Shown: piece after piece, positions 30,264 to 37,461 of the stretch
Layout: each line of letters starts with the position of its first letter
How positions within the stretch are numbered: the first letter of the stretch is position 1
Assembly (NCBI RefSeq): GCF_900450705.1
Contig: NZ_UGHK01000003.1
Span: forward strand, 62,001-126,000
From: Avibacterium paragallinarum
GTDB lineage: Bacteria; Pseudomonadota; Gammaproteobacteria; Enterobacterales; Pasteurellaceae
Direction of reading: 5' to 3'
Length of the DNA stretch: 64,000 nucleotides
The notes under the pieces: generated by a model
The model's database searches: none
Told to the model about the DNA's origin: nothing
Seen by the model: only the letters and a program-made list of their open reading frames with translations
Made by a program: the position numbers and the translations under genes

Positions 30264-30471
30264 CACCGTATTTTTCTGATGACATTGTTCAAAGTAGCTA
30301 AGATCATTCTAGTCAAATTTTGCTTTAGCTAACTTACCTTTTTCTATTCGTACGAGTTTGATTATTGTACTTCAAACCATCCATTCTTCGATTTCCCCTA
30401 ATTCTGTTTTAGCCATTCTTAATCTAGTCAATACAATTCACTTTGTCTATACTGTGCAACCTATTCATTCA
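30264..30471. other. Intergenic stretch without recognised genes
   Basis: This is the first part of the 375-base gap between pgsA and the oxidoreductase gene. It is AT-rich, with stop codons in all frames at short intervals and no clear promoter. It leads into the inverted-repeat element at 30472. Confidence 0.4.
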
Positions 30472-30573
30472 TTGTCGTTTCAGTCCAAAATAAGACAAGG
30501 CAATGAGCCGAAGACAGTATAGATAGTACGGCAAGGCGAAAGAACGCCGTATTATTTTGAAATCAAACGACAA
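30472..30573. repeat. Inverted-repeat element, possible MITE
   Basis: About 102 bases flanked by imperfect 24-base inverted repeats (TTGTCGTTT…AAAATAA and TTATTTTGA…AAACGACAA). It contains an internal hairpin TACGGC…GCCGTA. The inner part, with ACAAGGC, GACAGTAT and TAGTACGGCAAGGCG, is reminiscent of small repeated elements in Neisseria genomes. It ends 17 bases before the next gene start. Called from structure and memory of similar repeats; copies elsewhere cannot be checked here. Confidence 0.5.
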
Positions 30574-30590
30574 CACATAAGGAAAAAACA

Positions 30591-31145
30591 ATGTCTATTC
30601 TCATCATCTCCAGCCACCCCAATTTAACCCAATCGGTGGCGAATCAAACCATTTTGAACCAGTTAAAAAAACTTTTACCAACGGCGGAATTTGTGCATTT
30701 GGATAGCCAATATCCTGATTTCCGTATTGACGTAGCGGCGGAGCAAAACCGTTTAATGCAAACGGATACCATTGTGTTGCAATTTCCGTTTTATTGGTAC
30801 AGCTATCCTGCCTTGCTGAAAAAATGGGTGGACGAGGTGTTTGTGTATGGCTTCGCACACGGTTCAACGGGCGATAAAGTGAAAGGCAAAAAGCTGGTGA
30901 TGTCGTTCACCACGGGTGCGGCGGCGGAGCTGTACCAGCCAGAGGCTGCGATGCACCACACGGTGGAGCAGTTTTTGCCAGCGTTTCAACAGCTTGCCTT
31001 TTTGTGCCAAATGGAATGGCAGCCGCCTGTGTATTCCAACGGTATGACGACTATTCCCAACGTCAGCACGCCTGAGCAAATCGTTGAAGTGCAAGCCAAA
31101 GGGGTGGCACACGCCGAGCGTTTAGCGGCACAGTTGCAAAAATAA
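30591..31145 (+). CDS. NAD(P)H-dependent oxidoreductase, flavodoxin fold (KefF/MdaB-like)
   Basis: 184 residues of the Flavodoxin_2 family: SILIISSHPNLTQSVANQ at the N-terminus binds the FMN/FAD phosphate, QFPFYWYSYPALLKKWVDEVF near residue 64 is the family signature, and FTTGAAAELY lies near residue 105. Such enzymes reduce quinones with two electrons; KefF also modulates a potassium-efflux channel, but no kefC is beside it. Followed 11 bases later by a yciI gene, so the pair is likely co-transcribed. Confidence 0.88.
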   Translation: MSILIISSHPNLTQSVANQTILNQLKKLLPTAEFVHLDSQYPDFRIDVAAEQNRLMQTDTIVLQFPFYWYSYPALLKKWVDEVFVYGFAHGSTGDKVKGKKLVMSFTTGAAAELYQPEAAMHHTVEQFLPAFQQLAFLCQMEWQPPVYSNGMTTIPNVSTPEQIVEVQAKGVAHAERLAAQLQK

Positions 31146-31156
31146 GGAAGTGCGGT

Positions 31157-31444
31157 ATGTTTTTAGTACAGATTTCATTAGCACCCAGCGACGCGGTGAA
31201 CGCCTTATTAGACGGACACCGTGCGTGGCTGAAACAATACGCCGAGGCAGGCAACTTCTTGCTGTTTGGCCCCTACGATAATCATAAAGGCGGTTTGATT
31301 ATCGCCCAAGCGGAAAACAAAGAAGCCTTGCAACATATTTTGACGGAAGATGTGTTTTACCGTAATGGATTAGCCGATTATCAGATCATCGCTTTTAGTG
31401 CTAAATTTATCAATATAGAAAGTTTGCAGGTACAAATTGTTTAG
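31157..31444 (+). CDS. yciI: YciI-family protein
   Basis: 95 residues with the YCII fold. The conserved His-Asp pair is visible as H21 (LLDGHRAWLK) and D41 (FGPYDNHKGG); the fold resembles ferredoxin-like and muconolactone isomerase domains. Function in bacteria is not established. It is preceded by an uptake sequence and the GGAAG site, just downstream of the oxidoreductase. Confidence 0.88.
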   Translation: MFLVQISLAPSDAVNALLDGHRAWLKQYAEAGNFLLFGPYDNHKGGLIIAQAENKEALQHILTEDVFYRNGLADYQIIAFSAKFINIESLQVQIV

Positions 31445-31824
31445 TTACAAAAGATGTAAAAAGCTATTGTTGTTGATAGCGTGAAAGGCATATTTATTTA
31501 ATCGGTGATGATGTTGTGAAGTTGGGCTCAGTTATGATCGCAGATGACACCGTAAATCTTCGGATTAGCAGGCGGGGGATATTTGCCTCACTTCGCTCAT
31601 CTGTCTCAGTTTATATGGCATTGCTTGTTTTTCTTGCTATTGGGCAGAAAGCAGGCTATTTGAAAAAAGCGAAATTAGGCGTTAAGATTTTTTACACCCA
31701 TCAATAAGGACAAGCTTAGATTTGTCCTTATTTTTCTATTCAATATTTCTTCCGTATAAAGAAAAGTTAAAATAAGCAAAAAAATACGTCTAAACTAACC
31801 GTATTTTTTCACAAACAAGATGTT
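31445..31824. other. Gap with a doubtful 63-codon frame
   Basis: 380 bases between yciI and osmC. A plus-strand frame at 31516-31707 (GSVMIADDTVNLRISRRG, then a hydrophobic SVSVYMALLVFLAIG) lacks a convincing ribosome-binding site and resembles no family known to me; the frame runs open further upstream, so it may be the tail of a decayed gene. No RNA gene was recognised. Confidence 0.3.
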
Positions 31825-32232
31825 TTAGAGGTAATGAAAACGGAACTCTTGCACTAATTCTGCACTTAAACTTTTTGACACAGGGCAGGTGTGTGCTGCT
31901 TCTTCTAAAACACGGCGACTGTTTTCATCTAGCTCTTGGGATAAATAAAAATCCAAGCTAACGCGAGCCACCCTACGCGGATTTAATGCCATTTCTTTTT
32001 CAATTTCAACTCTAGTACCACGTAAATCAAGATCCAACGTCTTCGCCTTAATGCCCATAATCGTCATTGCACAAGCAGCGAGGGAAACCGCAAGTAAATC
32101 TGTTGGTGAAAATGCCTCACCCTTGCCATTGTTATCCACAGGGGCATCTGTGGAAATTTTATCGCCACTTTGCAAATGCACCATATCGTTGTGTAAATCG
32201 CCTGTGTAATGAAGTGTTGAGATGTGTCCCAT
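31825..32232 (-). CDS. OsmC/Ohr-family peroxide-reducing protein
   Basis: 135 residues. OsmC-fold proteins reduce organic hydroperoxides using two Cys. Both are present here, in SLAACAMTIMGI near residue 54 and in AAHTCPVSKSL near residue 116; the spacing and the T-C-P-V-S context match the YhfA-like/OsmC branch. It may protect against oxidative stress. Encoded alone, upstream (in the + sense) of the bcr remnant. Confidence 0.87.
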   Translation of the reverse strand: MGHISTLHYTGDLHNDMVHLQSGDKISTDAPVDNNGKGEAFSPTDLLAVSLAACAMTIMGIKAKTLDLDLRGTRVEIEKEMALNPRRVARVSLDFYLSQELDENSRRVLEEAAHTCPVSKSLSAELVQEFRFHYL

Positions 32233-32317
32233 ATTAAACTCCTTTTGCTATGATGATGTTGTTAAGATGATGTTTTTTCAAGCGTTAGATTAAAACAGTC
32301 GTGATGTGGAAGCAAGG

Positions 32318-32351
32318 AAAAAAGTGCGGTCATTTTTCACCGCACTTTTTT
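32318..32351. terminator. Bidirectional terminator from an inverted pair of uptake sequences
   Basis: AAAAAAGTGCGGT and ACCGCACTTTTTT face each other over an 8-base loop. The arm on the gene side overlaps the last codons of the bcr remnant (…KKVR stop). Confidence 0.85.
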
Positions 32352-32878
32352 ATTAGCATTAGCCATATTCCCCCACATCATCACCGCACTCAACATCGCG
32401 GAAGCAGCCATTATCCACGCCATTGCCCACGCGCTGCCGTCTGAAAAGGCGGCGAGCAGCAGGGAGGAGATGATGCCACTGCCGTATTGCAATGACCCCA
32501 TTAGTGCCGAGCCTGAGCCTGCCATTTCGGGGACGCGATCGAGGGAGGCAATGGTGGCACAGGCGGCGATGATGCCAACCATTGAGAAATAGAAAAATAC
32601 GCTGATGATGAGGCTCACCATACCGCCGATGTGGGTGTAGGCAAAAAAGGCGATAAACAGCCCCATTAGGCTGGCGAAAGCGGTGGTGGCACGCAATAGC
32701 TGATCGAGGTTAAAGCGTTTCACCAAAAAGCGATTGGCGAGGCTCAATATCATTACGCCGACAATGTTCAACCCAAACAGCCAGCCGAAATGTTGCGGAT
32801 CAATGTGGAAATGATCAATATACACTTCAGGCGAGCCGATGATAAAGGCGTAGTTACCGATGTAGAAAAAGGTAACGC
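32337..32878 (-). pseudogene. bcr: Bcr/CflA-family drug efflux transporter, 3' part only
   Basis: About 180 codons encoding the last five or so membrane helices of a 12-helix MFS transporter (VACVTFFYIGNYAFIIGSPEV, GLNIVGVMILSLANRFLV, IISVFFYFSMVGIIAAC and the conserved GSASALMG-like GSGSALMGSLQYG). The frame is open back to the IS110 element at 32879, which removed the start and first half. No matching 5' part is found on the other side of the element, so DNA was lost or rearranged there. Confidence 0.85.
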
Positions 32879-32922
32879 AAGCAACTGTATTCAGCTAAAA
32901 AGCAAAAATACAAATTCGTTAA

Positions 32923-33870
32923 TTAAAGTGCGTGAGCGTCCCATTGCGAGTCATCGCGGACAATCGCATTTAAAATGGTGAGAAGCTTACGCATACAGGC
33001 GTTAATCGCCACTTTGAACGCCTTACCATTAGCACGTAAGCGTTCGTAAAATTGTTTGAGTTTAGGCTCAAAACGCACACAAACAAATGTTGCCATATAC
33101 AGTGCATTTCGTACGGCTTTGCGACCACCTGAACAGCGGCTTTTCCATTTGGTGTTGCCACTTTCTTTAGGATGGGGTGCAACACCAACAAGTGAAGCGA
33201 TTTGTTTATGTGTGTATTGACCTAACTCAGGCAACATTGACATCAAAACGGCTATTGTTTGTGTACCCAACCCTTTGATGTCTTTAAACTTTTTTATTGT
33301 ATCGTCAAAATGTTTGAGATGCTGTTCGATTTCCCTATCCAGCTCATCAATACGCAGGCTGAGATAGTCGATATGCTGTTCAACACTGAATACTTGTGTG
33401 GAATGAACTTGTTCAAGGCGGTTTTTCTCCGCAAAACGCATTTCAACAAGCTGATTACGGCGTGAAACAAGGGCTTCAAGCTGTTCCTGCTCGGGAGTGG
33501 GTGGTATGTAAAGCTGCTGTGCTACATTATCACGCATTGCGAGCATTTGGGCGTAAAAAGCCAACATTTTGGCATCTTTATTGTCGGTTTTTGCTAGTGA
33601 TTGCGACATCGCAAACTGATTGGTTTGTCGCGGGTTAGCAATCACCACACGAAAGCCTGTGCGGTGGAGTGCTTTAGCTAATGGAAGTTCAAGCCCACCG
33701 GTGCTTTCAAGGACAATTAAGTCCACACTGAAACGACGTAAATACTCAATGGTATGCGCAATCCCTTTCGGATTGTTGGTTTCGGTCTTAGTTCGTTTTT
33801 GGGTAGAAAGCCCAATGACGAAATGACGTTTAGCAACATCAATACCACAATAAGTTTGTTCATTCATCAT
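32923..33870 (-). CDS. IS110-family recombinase (DEDD transposase)
   Basis: 315 residues from the ATG at 33870 (MMNEQTYCGIDVAKRHF), which follows GGCAGG. The N-terminal RuvC-like domain shows the DEDD acids (GIDVAKR, VLESTGG, KTDNKDAKMLA); a central coiled coil (LEALVSRRNQLVEMRF…LDREIEQHL) follows. The C-terminal transposase_20 domain has IKGLGTQTIAVLMS, GVAPHPKESG and the catalytic Ser in SRCSGGRKAVRNALYM. It appears intact. Confidence 0.92.
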   Translation of the reverse strand: MMNEQTYCGIDVAKRHFVIGLSTQKRTKTETNNPKGIAHTIEYLRRFSVDLIVLESTGGLELPLAKALHRTGFRVVIANPRQTNQFAMSQSLAKTDNKDAKMLAFYAQMLAMRDNVAQQLYIPPTPEQEQLEALVSRRNQLVEMRFAEKNRLEQVHSTQVFSVEQHIDYLSLRIDELDREIEQHLKHFDDTIKKFKDIKGLGTQTIAVLMSMLPELGQYTHKQIASLVGVAPHPKESGNTKWKSRCSGGRKAVRNALYMATFVCVRFEPKLKQFYERLRANGKAFKVAINACMRKLLTILNAIVRDDSQWDAHAL

Positions 33871-33885
33871 TAACCTGCCTTGCAT

Positions 33886-34031
33886 TCGGGTTTAAGTCTG
33901 GCAACTGTTCGGTTTTTTGGTGAAATGTTATCTGCTCTCATTGCTACAACTCGGTTTGTTGCCTAGGGCGGACGCGAGATGCAGATAACGGGGTTTTGTT
34001 GCTATTTTATATTAATTTTAATATACAAGGG
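33886..34031 (-). ncRNA. Candidate bridge (seek) RNA region of the IS110 element
   Basis: The 146-base non-coding region between the element end and the recombinase start can fold: GTTATCTGC-ATCTC (33976-33989) pairs with GAG-A-GCAGATAAC (33927-33940), enclosing a smaller stem GCAACAA/TTGTAGC. IS110 elements such as IS621 are known to encode a bridge RNA in this upstream region that specifies target and donor. The same block is kept in the second copy. The RNA is predicted from position and folding, not shown. Confidence 0.5.
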
Positions 34032-34122
34032 GCGTACCGCGTACGCCCTTTTATTTCCTTATTCGGGTTTATGGGGCGTATGCGATACGCCCTTACCAAT
34101 CCCCCTCTTTGAAAAAGAGGGG
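34030..34122. repeat. Cluster of three short palindromes
   Basis: GGGCGTACCGCGTACGCCC (34030-34048), GGGCGTATGCGATACGCCC (34074-34092) and CCCCTCTTTGAAAAAGAGGGG-type hairpin (34102-34122). Such units look like dispersed extragenic palindromes. The first directly touches the right end of the IS110 element. Confidence 0.65.
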
Positions 34123-34136
34123 CTAGGGGAGATTTC

Positions 34137-34682
34137 TTAATCCTTAAACAAATGATCAACGTTAATAATTTCTTCGGCGTCCAACCATTCCCACACATCA
34201 AAACACGGGCAATCCTTAAGCCACTCATTCGGGCTAATCGTGCCGTCGCCATTTAAATCAGGCGATAAATCACGATGTCCATAAATGCGTGCTTCTGGGT
34301 ATTTTGCTTCAAGCTCACGCAACAGCTTGTGCAATGCTTGCCACTGCTTGGCGGTAAAACGTCCATAATTTTTGCCATCAATACTGACACCACCCACAAG
34401 GCAAATGCCTAGACTGTGGGCGTTATGCCCTTTAACGTGCGCCCCGTTCTCACCCTCTTGACGACCTGTTTCTATCGTGCCGTCCGTATCAATGACAAAG
34501 TGGTAGCCAATATGCGACAAGTGCGGGTTAAAATGTTGGGTATTGATAGGATTACGCCTAAAACCACGCTGTTTGTGCCAGTTGTCAATCACTTGGGCTG
34601 CTGACTGGGTTTTATTGCGTAAGGGTTTACCGTTCTGTGTGGCAGAACAGTGGATCACGATTTTTGTAATAGGAAAGGGCAT
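34137..34682 (-). CDS. Phage endolysin, N-acetylmuramoyl-L-alanine amidase
   Basis: 181 residues of the Amidase_2 (T7 lysozyme/AmpD-like) family. Zinc ligands are His in IVIHCSATQ near residue 11, His in LSHIGYHFVIDTDGTI region and Cys/Asp near KDCPCFDV; the Y-H-F-V-I-D-x-D-G and GHRDLSPD motifs are typical of Mu-like and other phage endolysins. The Mor-family activator lies upstream on the same strand, as in Mu-like phages. Its ribosome-binding site sits within a terminator-like hairpin. Confidence 0.88.
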   Translation of the reverse strand: MPFPITKIVIHCSATQNGKPLRNKTQSAAQVIDNWHKQRGFRRNPINTQHFNPHLSHIGYHFVIDTDGTIETGRQEGENGAHVKGHNAHSLGICLVGGVSIDGKNYGRFTAKQWQALHKLLRELEAKYPEARIYGHRDLSPDLNGDGTISPNEWLKDCPCFDVWEWLDAEEIINVDHLFKD

Positions 34683-34717
34683 AAAAAAACCTCAATAATC
34701 AAAGACATTATTGAGGT
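34683..34717 (-). promoter_or_regulatory. Hairpin that contains the endolysin ribosome-binding site
   Basis: On the minus strand ACCTCAATAA, a 9-base loop and TTATTGAGGT form a perfect 10-base stem followed by TTTTTT and immediately the endolysin ATG. The GAGGT of the 3' arm is at the correct spacing (6 bases) to be its Shine-Dalgarno sequence. The structure can act as a terminator of the Mor gene and as a lock on endolysin translation. Confidence 0.6.
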
Positions 34718-34765
34718 GATTATCAGATTTGTGTGGTTAGCCTAATAGACAAAGCACTTCCACAG

Positions 34766-35194
34766 TTAAAATAGGGATGATTGGGTCGCAAGCGGTGAGT
34801 TGCGTTGGGCATTACGCACAATTTCCCACGCCTGGCGATCAGAAAGGGCATATTTGGGGCAAAGTTCTAACATTGCTGTGCGTCCGCTTTTTTCTTCTAC
34901 TTGAGTTTTAATCAAAAATTCATTCACAAGGCGGGTGTTGCGCAAGGTTCTTAATGCCACTTCACAGCGAGGAATATAGATTTCTTCACTTTTAAAATAC
35001 TGGCGTAAAATCGTGGCATTTTCTCGTCCAATCAGGCTTTTCAGGCGTGGGAAATAGATTGCTCCATCACTAAATAAAAAACATACCCCACCAAAATGAC
35101 GAACGATTTTTTCCGTAACCTCAAAACCCACCAAATCCACCATCTCCAGCACAACAGGGGGTAAGCAATCTGCAACATCTTCAAAATGACTCAT
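34766..35194 (-). CDS. Mor/C-family transcription activator of a Mu-like prophage
   Basis: 142 residues. The N-terminal dimerisation part has LPPVVLEMVDLVGFEVTEKIVRHFGG, matching the Mor family of Mu (activator of middle transcription), and the C-terminal part has a helix-turn-helix (ALSDRQAWEIVRNAQ). It precedes the endolysin gene on the minus strand, the usual order mor-lysis in Mu-like phages of Haemophilus. The corresponding early genes are found 16 kb away at 51-53 kb. Confidence 0.8.
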   Translation of the reverse strand: MSHFEDVADCLPPVVLEMVDLVGFEVTEKIVRHFGGVCFLFSDGAIYFPRLKSLIGRENATILRQYFKSEEIYIPRCEVALRTLRNTRLVNEFLIKTQVEEKSGRTAMLELCPKYALSDRQAWEIVRNAQRNSPLATQSSLF

Positions 35195-35272
35195 TTTTAA
35201 TCTCCCGTCTTGATTTCTTAGGCATTATCACACGGGATTTTTCAATCGATCACTTAACTGGGGAATTTTTTT

Positions 35273-35300
35273 GAAAAAAATCCCGCACTTGGCGGGATTT
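35273..35300 (-). terminator. Terminator of the 38-aa gene
   Basis: AAATCCCGC and GCGGGATTT, 5-base loop, with TTTT then an A/T-rich run on the minus strand. Confidence 0.65.
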
Positions 35301-35304
35301 TGAA

Positions 35305-35421
35305 TTAAAAGTAATGAATATAGATTTTAAAAGGTTTATTTTTCGCTCTTAACCAGTTTCCATTAGGTAAACGACGAGCCCAGCGAAGAATAAAAATACC
35401 TCTTTCATCAGAATATTCCAT
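35305..35421 (-). CDS. Small basic protein of 38 residues
   Basis: MEYSDERGIFILRWARRLPN… ending KIYIHYF. It has a strong AAGGAGTTCCTT ribosome-binding site and is directly followed by a terminator, so it looks like a genuine compact gene. The product is basic (many Arg/Lys) with several Trp; no family recognised. It lies in prophage-derived DNA, divergent from the putative RNA gene. Confidence 0.5.
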   Translation of the reverse strand: MEYSDERGIFILRWARRLPNGNWLRAKNKPFKIYIHYF

Positions 35422-35451
35422 AAGGAACTCCTTTTTAATGAAAGAAATTCC

Positions 35452-35480
35452 TTGAGCTAACACGAAATAATTTGTATAAT
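35452..35480 (+). promoter_or_regulatory. Strong sigma-70 promoter for the putative RNA
   Basis: TTGAGC, 17 bases, TATAAT. It is located in a region with no protein gene downstream, giving a predicted start near 35487. Confidence 0.65.
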
Positions 35481-35486
35481 TCCCAT

Positions 35487-35640
35487 CGCTTTTCTAAATG
35501 TCAAGCAAAAGAACACAAATTGATTCCTTGTATTTCAAGGAATTTCGTGGTTAAGGTATCATATATTTCGGTCGGGTAAACTTCGATATATGATAACCAA
35601 ATTGTAGCCCCAAATAGGTTTAACTTATTTGGGGTTTTCT
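35487..35640 (+). ncRNA. Putative structured small RNA in prophage DNA
   Basis: Between a strong promoter and a clear terminator lie three hairpins: ATTCCTTG/CAAGGAAT (35522-35541), a long stem TATCATATAT…TCG with CGATATATGATA around the loop GTCGGGTAAACTT (35559-35594), and the terminator CCCCAAATA/TATTTGGGG followed by TTTTCT (35608-35640). There is no reading frame of note. The layout and phage setting resemble C4-type antisense RNAs of phages P1/P4, but that assignment is tentative. Confidence 0.5.
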
Positions 35641-35945
35641 CTATCTTGTGCTTTTCTCCTTAGAGAAACACGAGATATTGAGCTTATTCTATATGACAAA
35701 ACGATCAAAAGCAAGAAATTGATCGGCAACACCTATTAAATCCTTTCTCAAACCCTCATAGCAAGCCTAAAATGGTTAATTAATGGGGTTACCCCTCTTT
35801 AGCTTAAAAATCGCTTATACCCCCTAAAAATTGGATTTTATTTTACATAAAAATGAATGCTAAGTAGGTAAATATGGGTAAATATAAACAAATATGAACA
35901 AAAGGGGAGAATATATGAGAAAAAATTGCATTTTTATGCAATAAA
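35641..35945. other. Non-coding stretch in prophage remnant
   Basis: AT-rich; no credible gene. Around 35868-35920 there are spaced repeats of (G)TAAATAT and AAATATGAAC, which could be protein-binding iterons. Confidence 0.35.
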
Positions 35946-35969
35946 AATCCCAGTTTTTATTCTGGGATT
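35946..35969 (-). terminator. Terminator of the truncated minus-strand prophage gene
   Basis: AATCCCAG / CTGGGATT with an 8-base loop followed on the minus strand by TTTTATTG. Confidence 0.65.
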
Positions 35970-35984
35970 GGGGAGTTAAGTTAA

Positions 35985-36130
35985 TTAATCAGCTACAACT
36001 ATTGGCAAAAGTTGCAAGGTGATTTTCCAAGCCTTTTCAGCATCACTTGGCGATAATACTTTGCAATCAACATATTCATTGCTGTAATCACCCGTGTCTG
36101 TTTCGTCTGAGTTTGTTATCAAAATAATTT
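35985..36130 (-). pseudogene. C-terminal remnant of an unidentified gene cut by an IS1595 element
   Basis: About 47 codons (…LITNSDETDTGDYSNEY VDCKVLSP…PIVVAD stop), acidic and tyrosine-containing, with its own terminator. The frame runs into the left end of the insertion element at 36131 and its 5' part is not on the other side. Confidence 0.5.
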
Positions 36131-36849
36131 GGGGCTGTCCTAGATAACAACTAAAAAATCTATTTAGGTTAGAATGAACCAATGAGAAAAAGTCGTCTAA
36201 GTCAGCACAAACAAAATAAACTCATTGAGCTATTTGTTGCAGGTGTTACTGCAAGGACAGCAGCAGAGTTAGTCAATGTAAACAAAACGACTGCCGCATA
36301 TTACTTTCATCGTTTACGCCAACTCATCTATCAAAACAGCCTTCACTTAGAGATGTTTGAAGGTGAAATTGAAGCCGATGAAAGTTATTTTGGCGGTGCT
36401 CGCAAAGGCAAACGTGGTCGTGGTGCGGCAGGGAAAATTGCGGTATTCGGGCTTCTCAAGCGCAATGGCAAGGTTTATACCGTTGCGGTTCCAAATACGC
36501 AATCTGCCACCTTGTTACCCATTATTCGGGAGCAGGTAAAGCCTGATAGTATTGTTTACACCGATAATTATCGTAGTTATGACGTGCTTGATGTGAGTGA
36601 ATTTAGTCATTTTCGTATCAATCACAGCACACATTTTGCTGAAAATCATAACCACATTAACGGAATTGAGAATTTTTGGAGCCAAGCAAAACGCCATTTA
36701 CGCAAATTTAATGGTATCCCAAAAGCGCATTTTGAGCTTTATTTAAAGGAATGTGAATGGCGTTTTAATTACAGCAACATAAAAAGTCAAATTTCTATTT
36801 TAAAACAATTGGTTAAAGGGAGTTTAGTCTAGTTATCTAGGACAGCCCC
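36131..36849 (+). mobile_element. IS1595-family element (IS1016-like), copy A
   Basis: 719 bases with terminal inverted repeats GGGGCTGTCCTAGATAAC. Unlike the two other copies it has no matching 8-base target duplication: AATAATTT on the left, TATTATTT on the right. This and the unrelated gene fragments on either side suggest recombination through the element. Confidence 0.92.
36182..36832 (+). CDS. IS1595-family transposase (IS1016-like)
   Basis: 216 residues. An N-terminal helix-turn-helix (TARTAAELVNVNKTTAAYYF) precedes a DDE-type catalytic core: IEADESYFGGARKGKRGRG (first Asp), DSIVYTDNYRSYD (second Asp), and HINGIENFWSQAKRHLRKFNG (Asn/Glu position). Identical to copies B and C apart from single residues (copy B has Cys for Arg in KRGRG, copy C His for Arg in LLKRNGK). 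Appears active. Confidence 0.93.
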   Translation: MRKSRLSQHKQNKLIELFVAGVTARTAAELVNVNKTTAAYYFHRLRQLIYQNSLHLEMFEGEIEADESYFGGARKGKRGRGAAGKIAVFGLLKRNGKVYTVAVPNTQSATLLPIIREQVKPDSIVYTDNYRSYDVLDVSEFSHFRINHSTHFAENHNHINGIENFWSQAKRHLRKFNGIPKAHFELYLKECEWRFNYSNIKSQISILKQLVKGSLV

Positions 36850-37029
36850 TATTATTTACTAGATGAAAATAAAAATGTTATTAGCTCACTGATTAATAAT
36901 TATATTCCTGATTGTTTACCTAATGATTATGGCGATTATATTGATTTACATATTGATGAAGCGGGTAAGGTTACCAATATGCCTAACAAATTAATATTTG
37001 ATCAGTTCTTTGGTGGTTGCAGTGAATGA
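36850..37029 (+). pseudogene. C-terminal remnant of an unidentified prophage gene
   Basis: 59 codons in frame from the end of the insertion element: YYLLDENKNVISSLIN… DYGDYIDLHIDEAGKVTN… FFGGCSE stop. Acidic; not recognised. The start was lost at the IS boundary. Confidence 0.45.
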
Positions 37030-37041
37030 TCAATAAAATTT

Positions 37042-37064
37042 AACCGCTAAATAGCGGTTTTTTA
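37042..37064 (+). terminator. Terminator
   Basis: AACCGCTA/TAGCGGTT followed by TTTTATT, just after the truncated gene. Confidence 0.65.
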
Positions 37065-37388
37065 TTGGAGAAAAGGAAAGCGTATGAAGATCACGAAGTC
37101 GGTGATTTTTCGGCATCACGTTCAGCGATGGAAAGTGTTGAGGCCAAAAGTAAGTTACAGTTACCAAAATATTTTGTTTTCAACACTGTTACTTATAAAG
37201 GTCTAGATTGCCAAGCCTTTACCTTACGTCTCTCAATTTTAACTGGTGGTGATAAACCTGTATTAGTTGCTCGTCTCATTAAAGCAGAGCAAATCCAAGA
37301 AGCGATCGCGAAAGAATTTGCCGATAAATTAACAAGCGAATTAAAAGATACAGATATTACCGTTAATATTGGAACAGTAGAAATTTAA
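37065..37388 (+). pseudogene. DUF2303-like phage protein, N-terminally truncated
   Basis: The frame (DHEVGDFSASRSAMES…KLQLPKYFVFNTVTYKGL… LVARLIKAEQIQEAIAKEF) resembles the C-terminal half of phage DUF2303/YfdQ proteins, which are about twice as long. The only in-frame start is a TTG. The good site GGAGAAAAGGAAAGCGT drives an ATG at 37084 in a different frame, suggesting that a deletion fused the start of one gene to the middle of this one. Probably not functional. Confidence 0.55.
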
Positions 37389-37461
37389 CAAAATAAAACC
37401 GCTCTTTTAAGACCAATAAGCCACTGTAACAAGTGGATTTTTTATTATCGCAAGGAAATTT

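Larger units (their letters stand above)
32879..34031 (-). mobile_element. IS110-family element, copy 1
   Basis: About 1,153 bases, defined by comparison with the near-identical copy at 55945-57097; identity stops on the left at AAGCAACTG and on the right at ATACAAGGG. There are no long terminal inverted repeats or target duplications, as usual for IS110. It has one recombinase gene, 44 bases of non-coding DNA downstream and about 150 upstream. The right end abuts a GGGCGTAC palindrome. Ends are accurate to a few bases. Confidence 0.9.
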
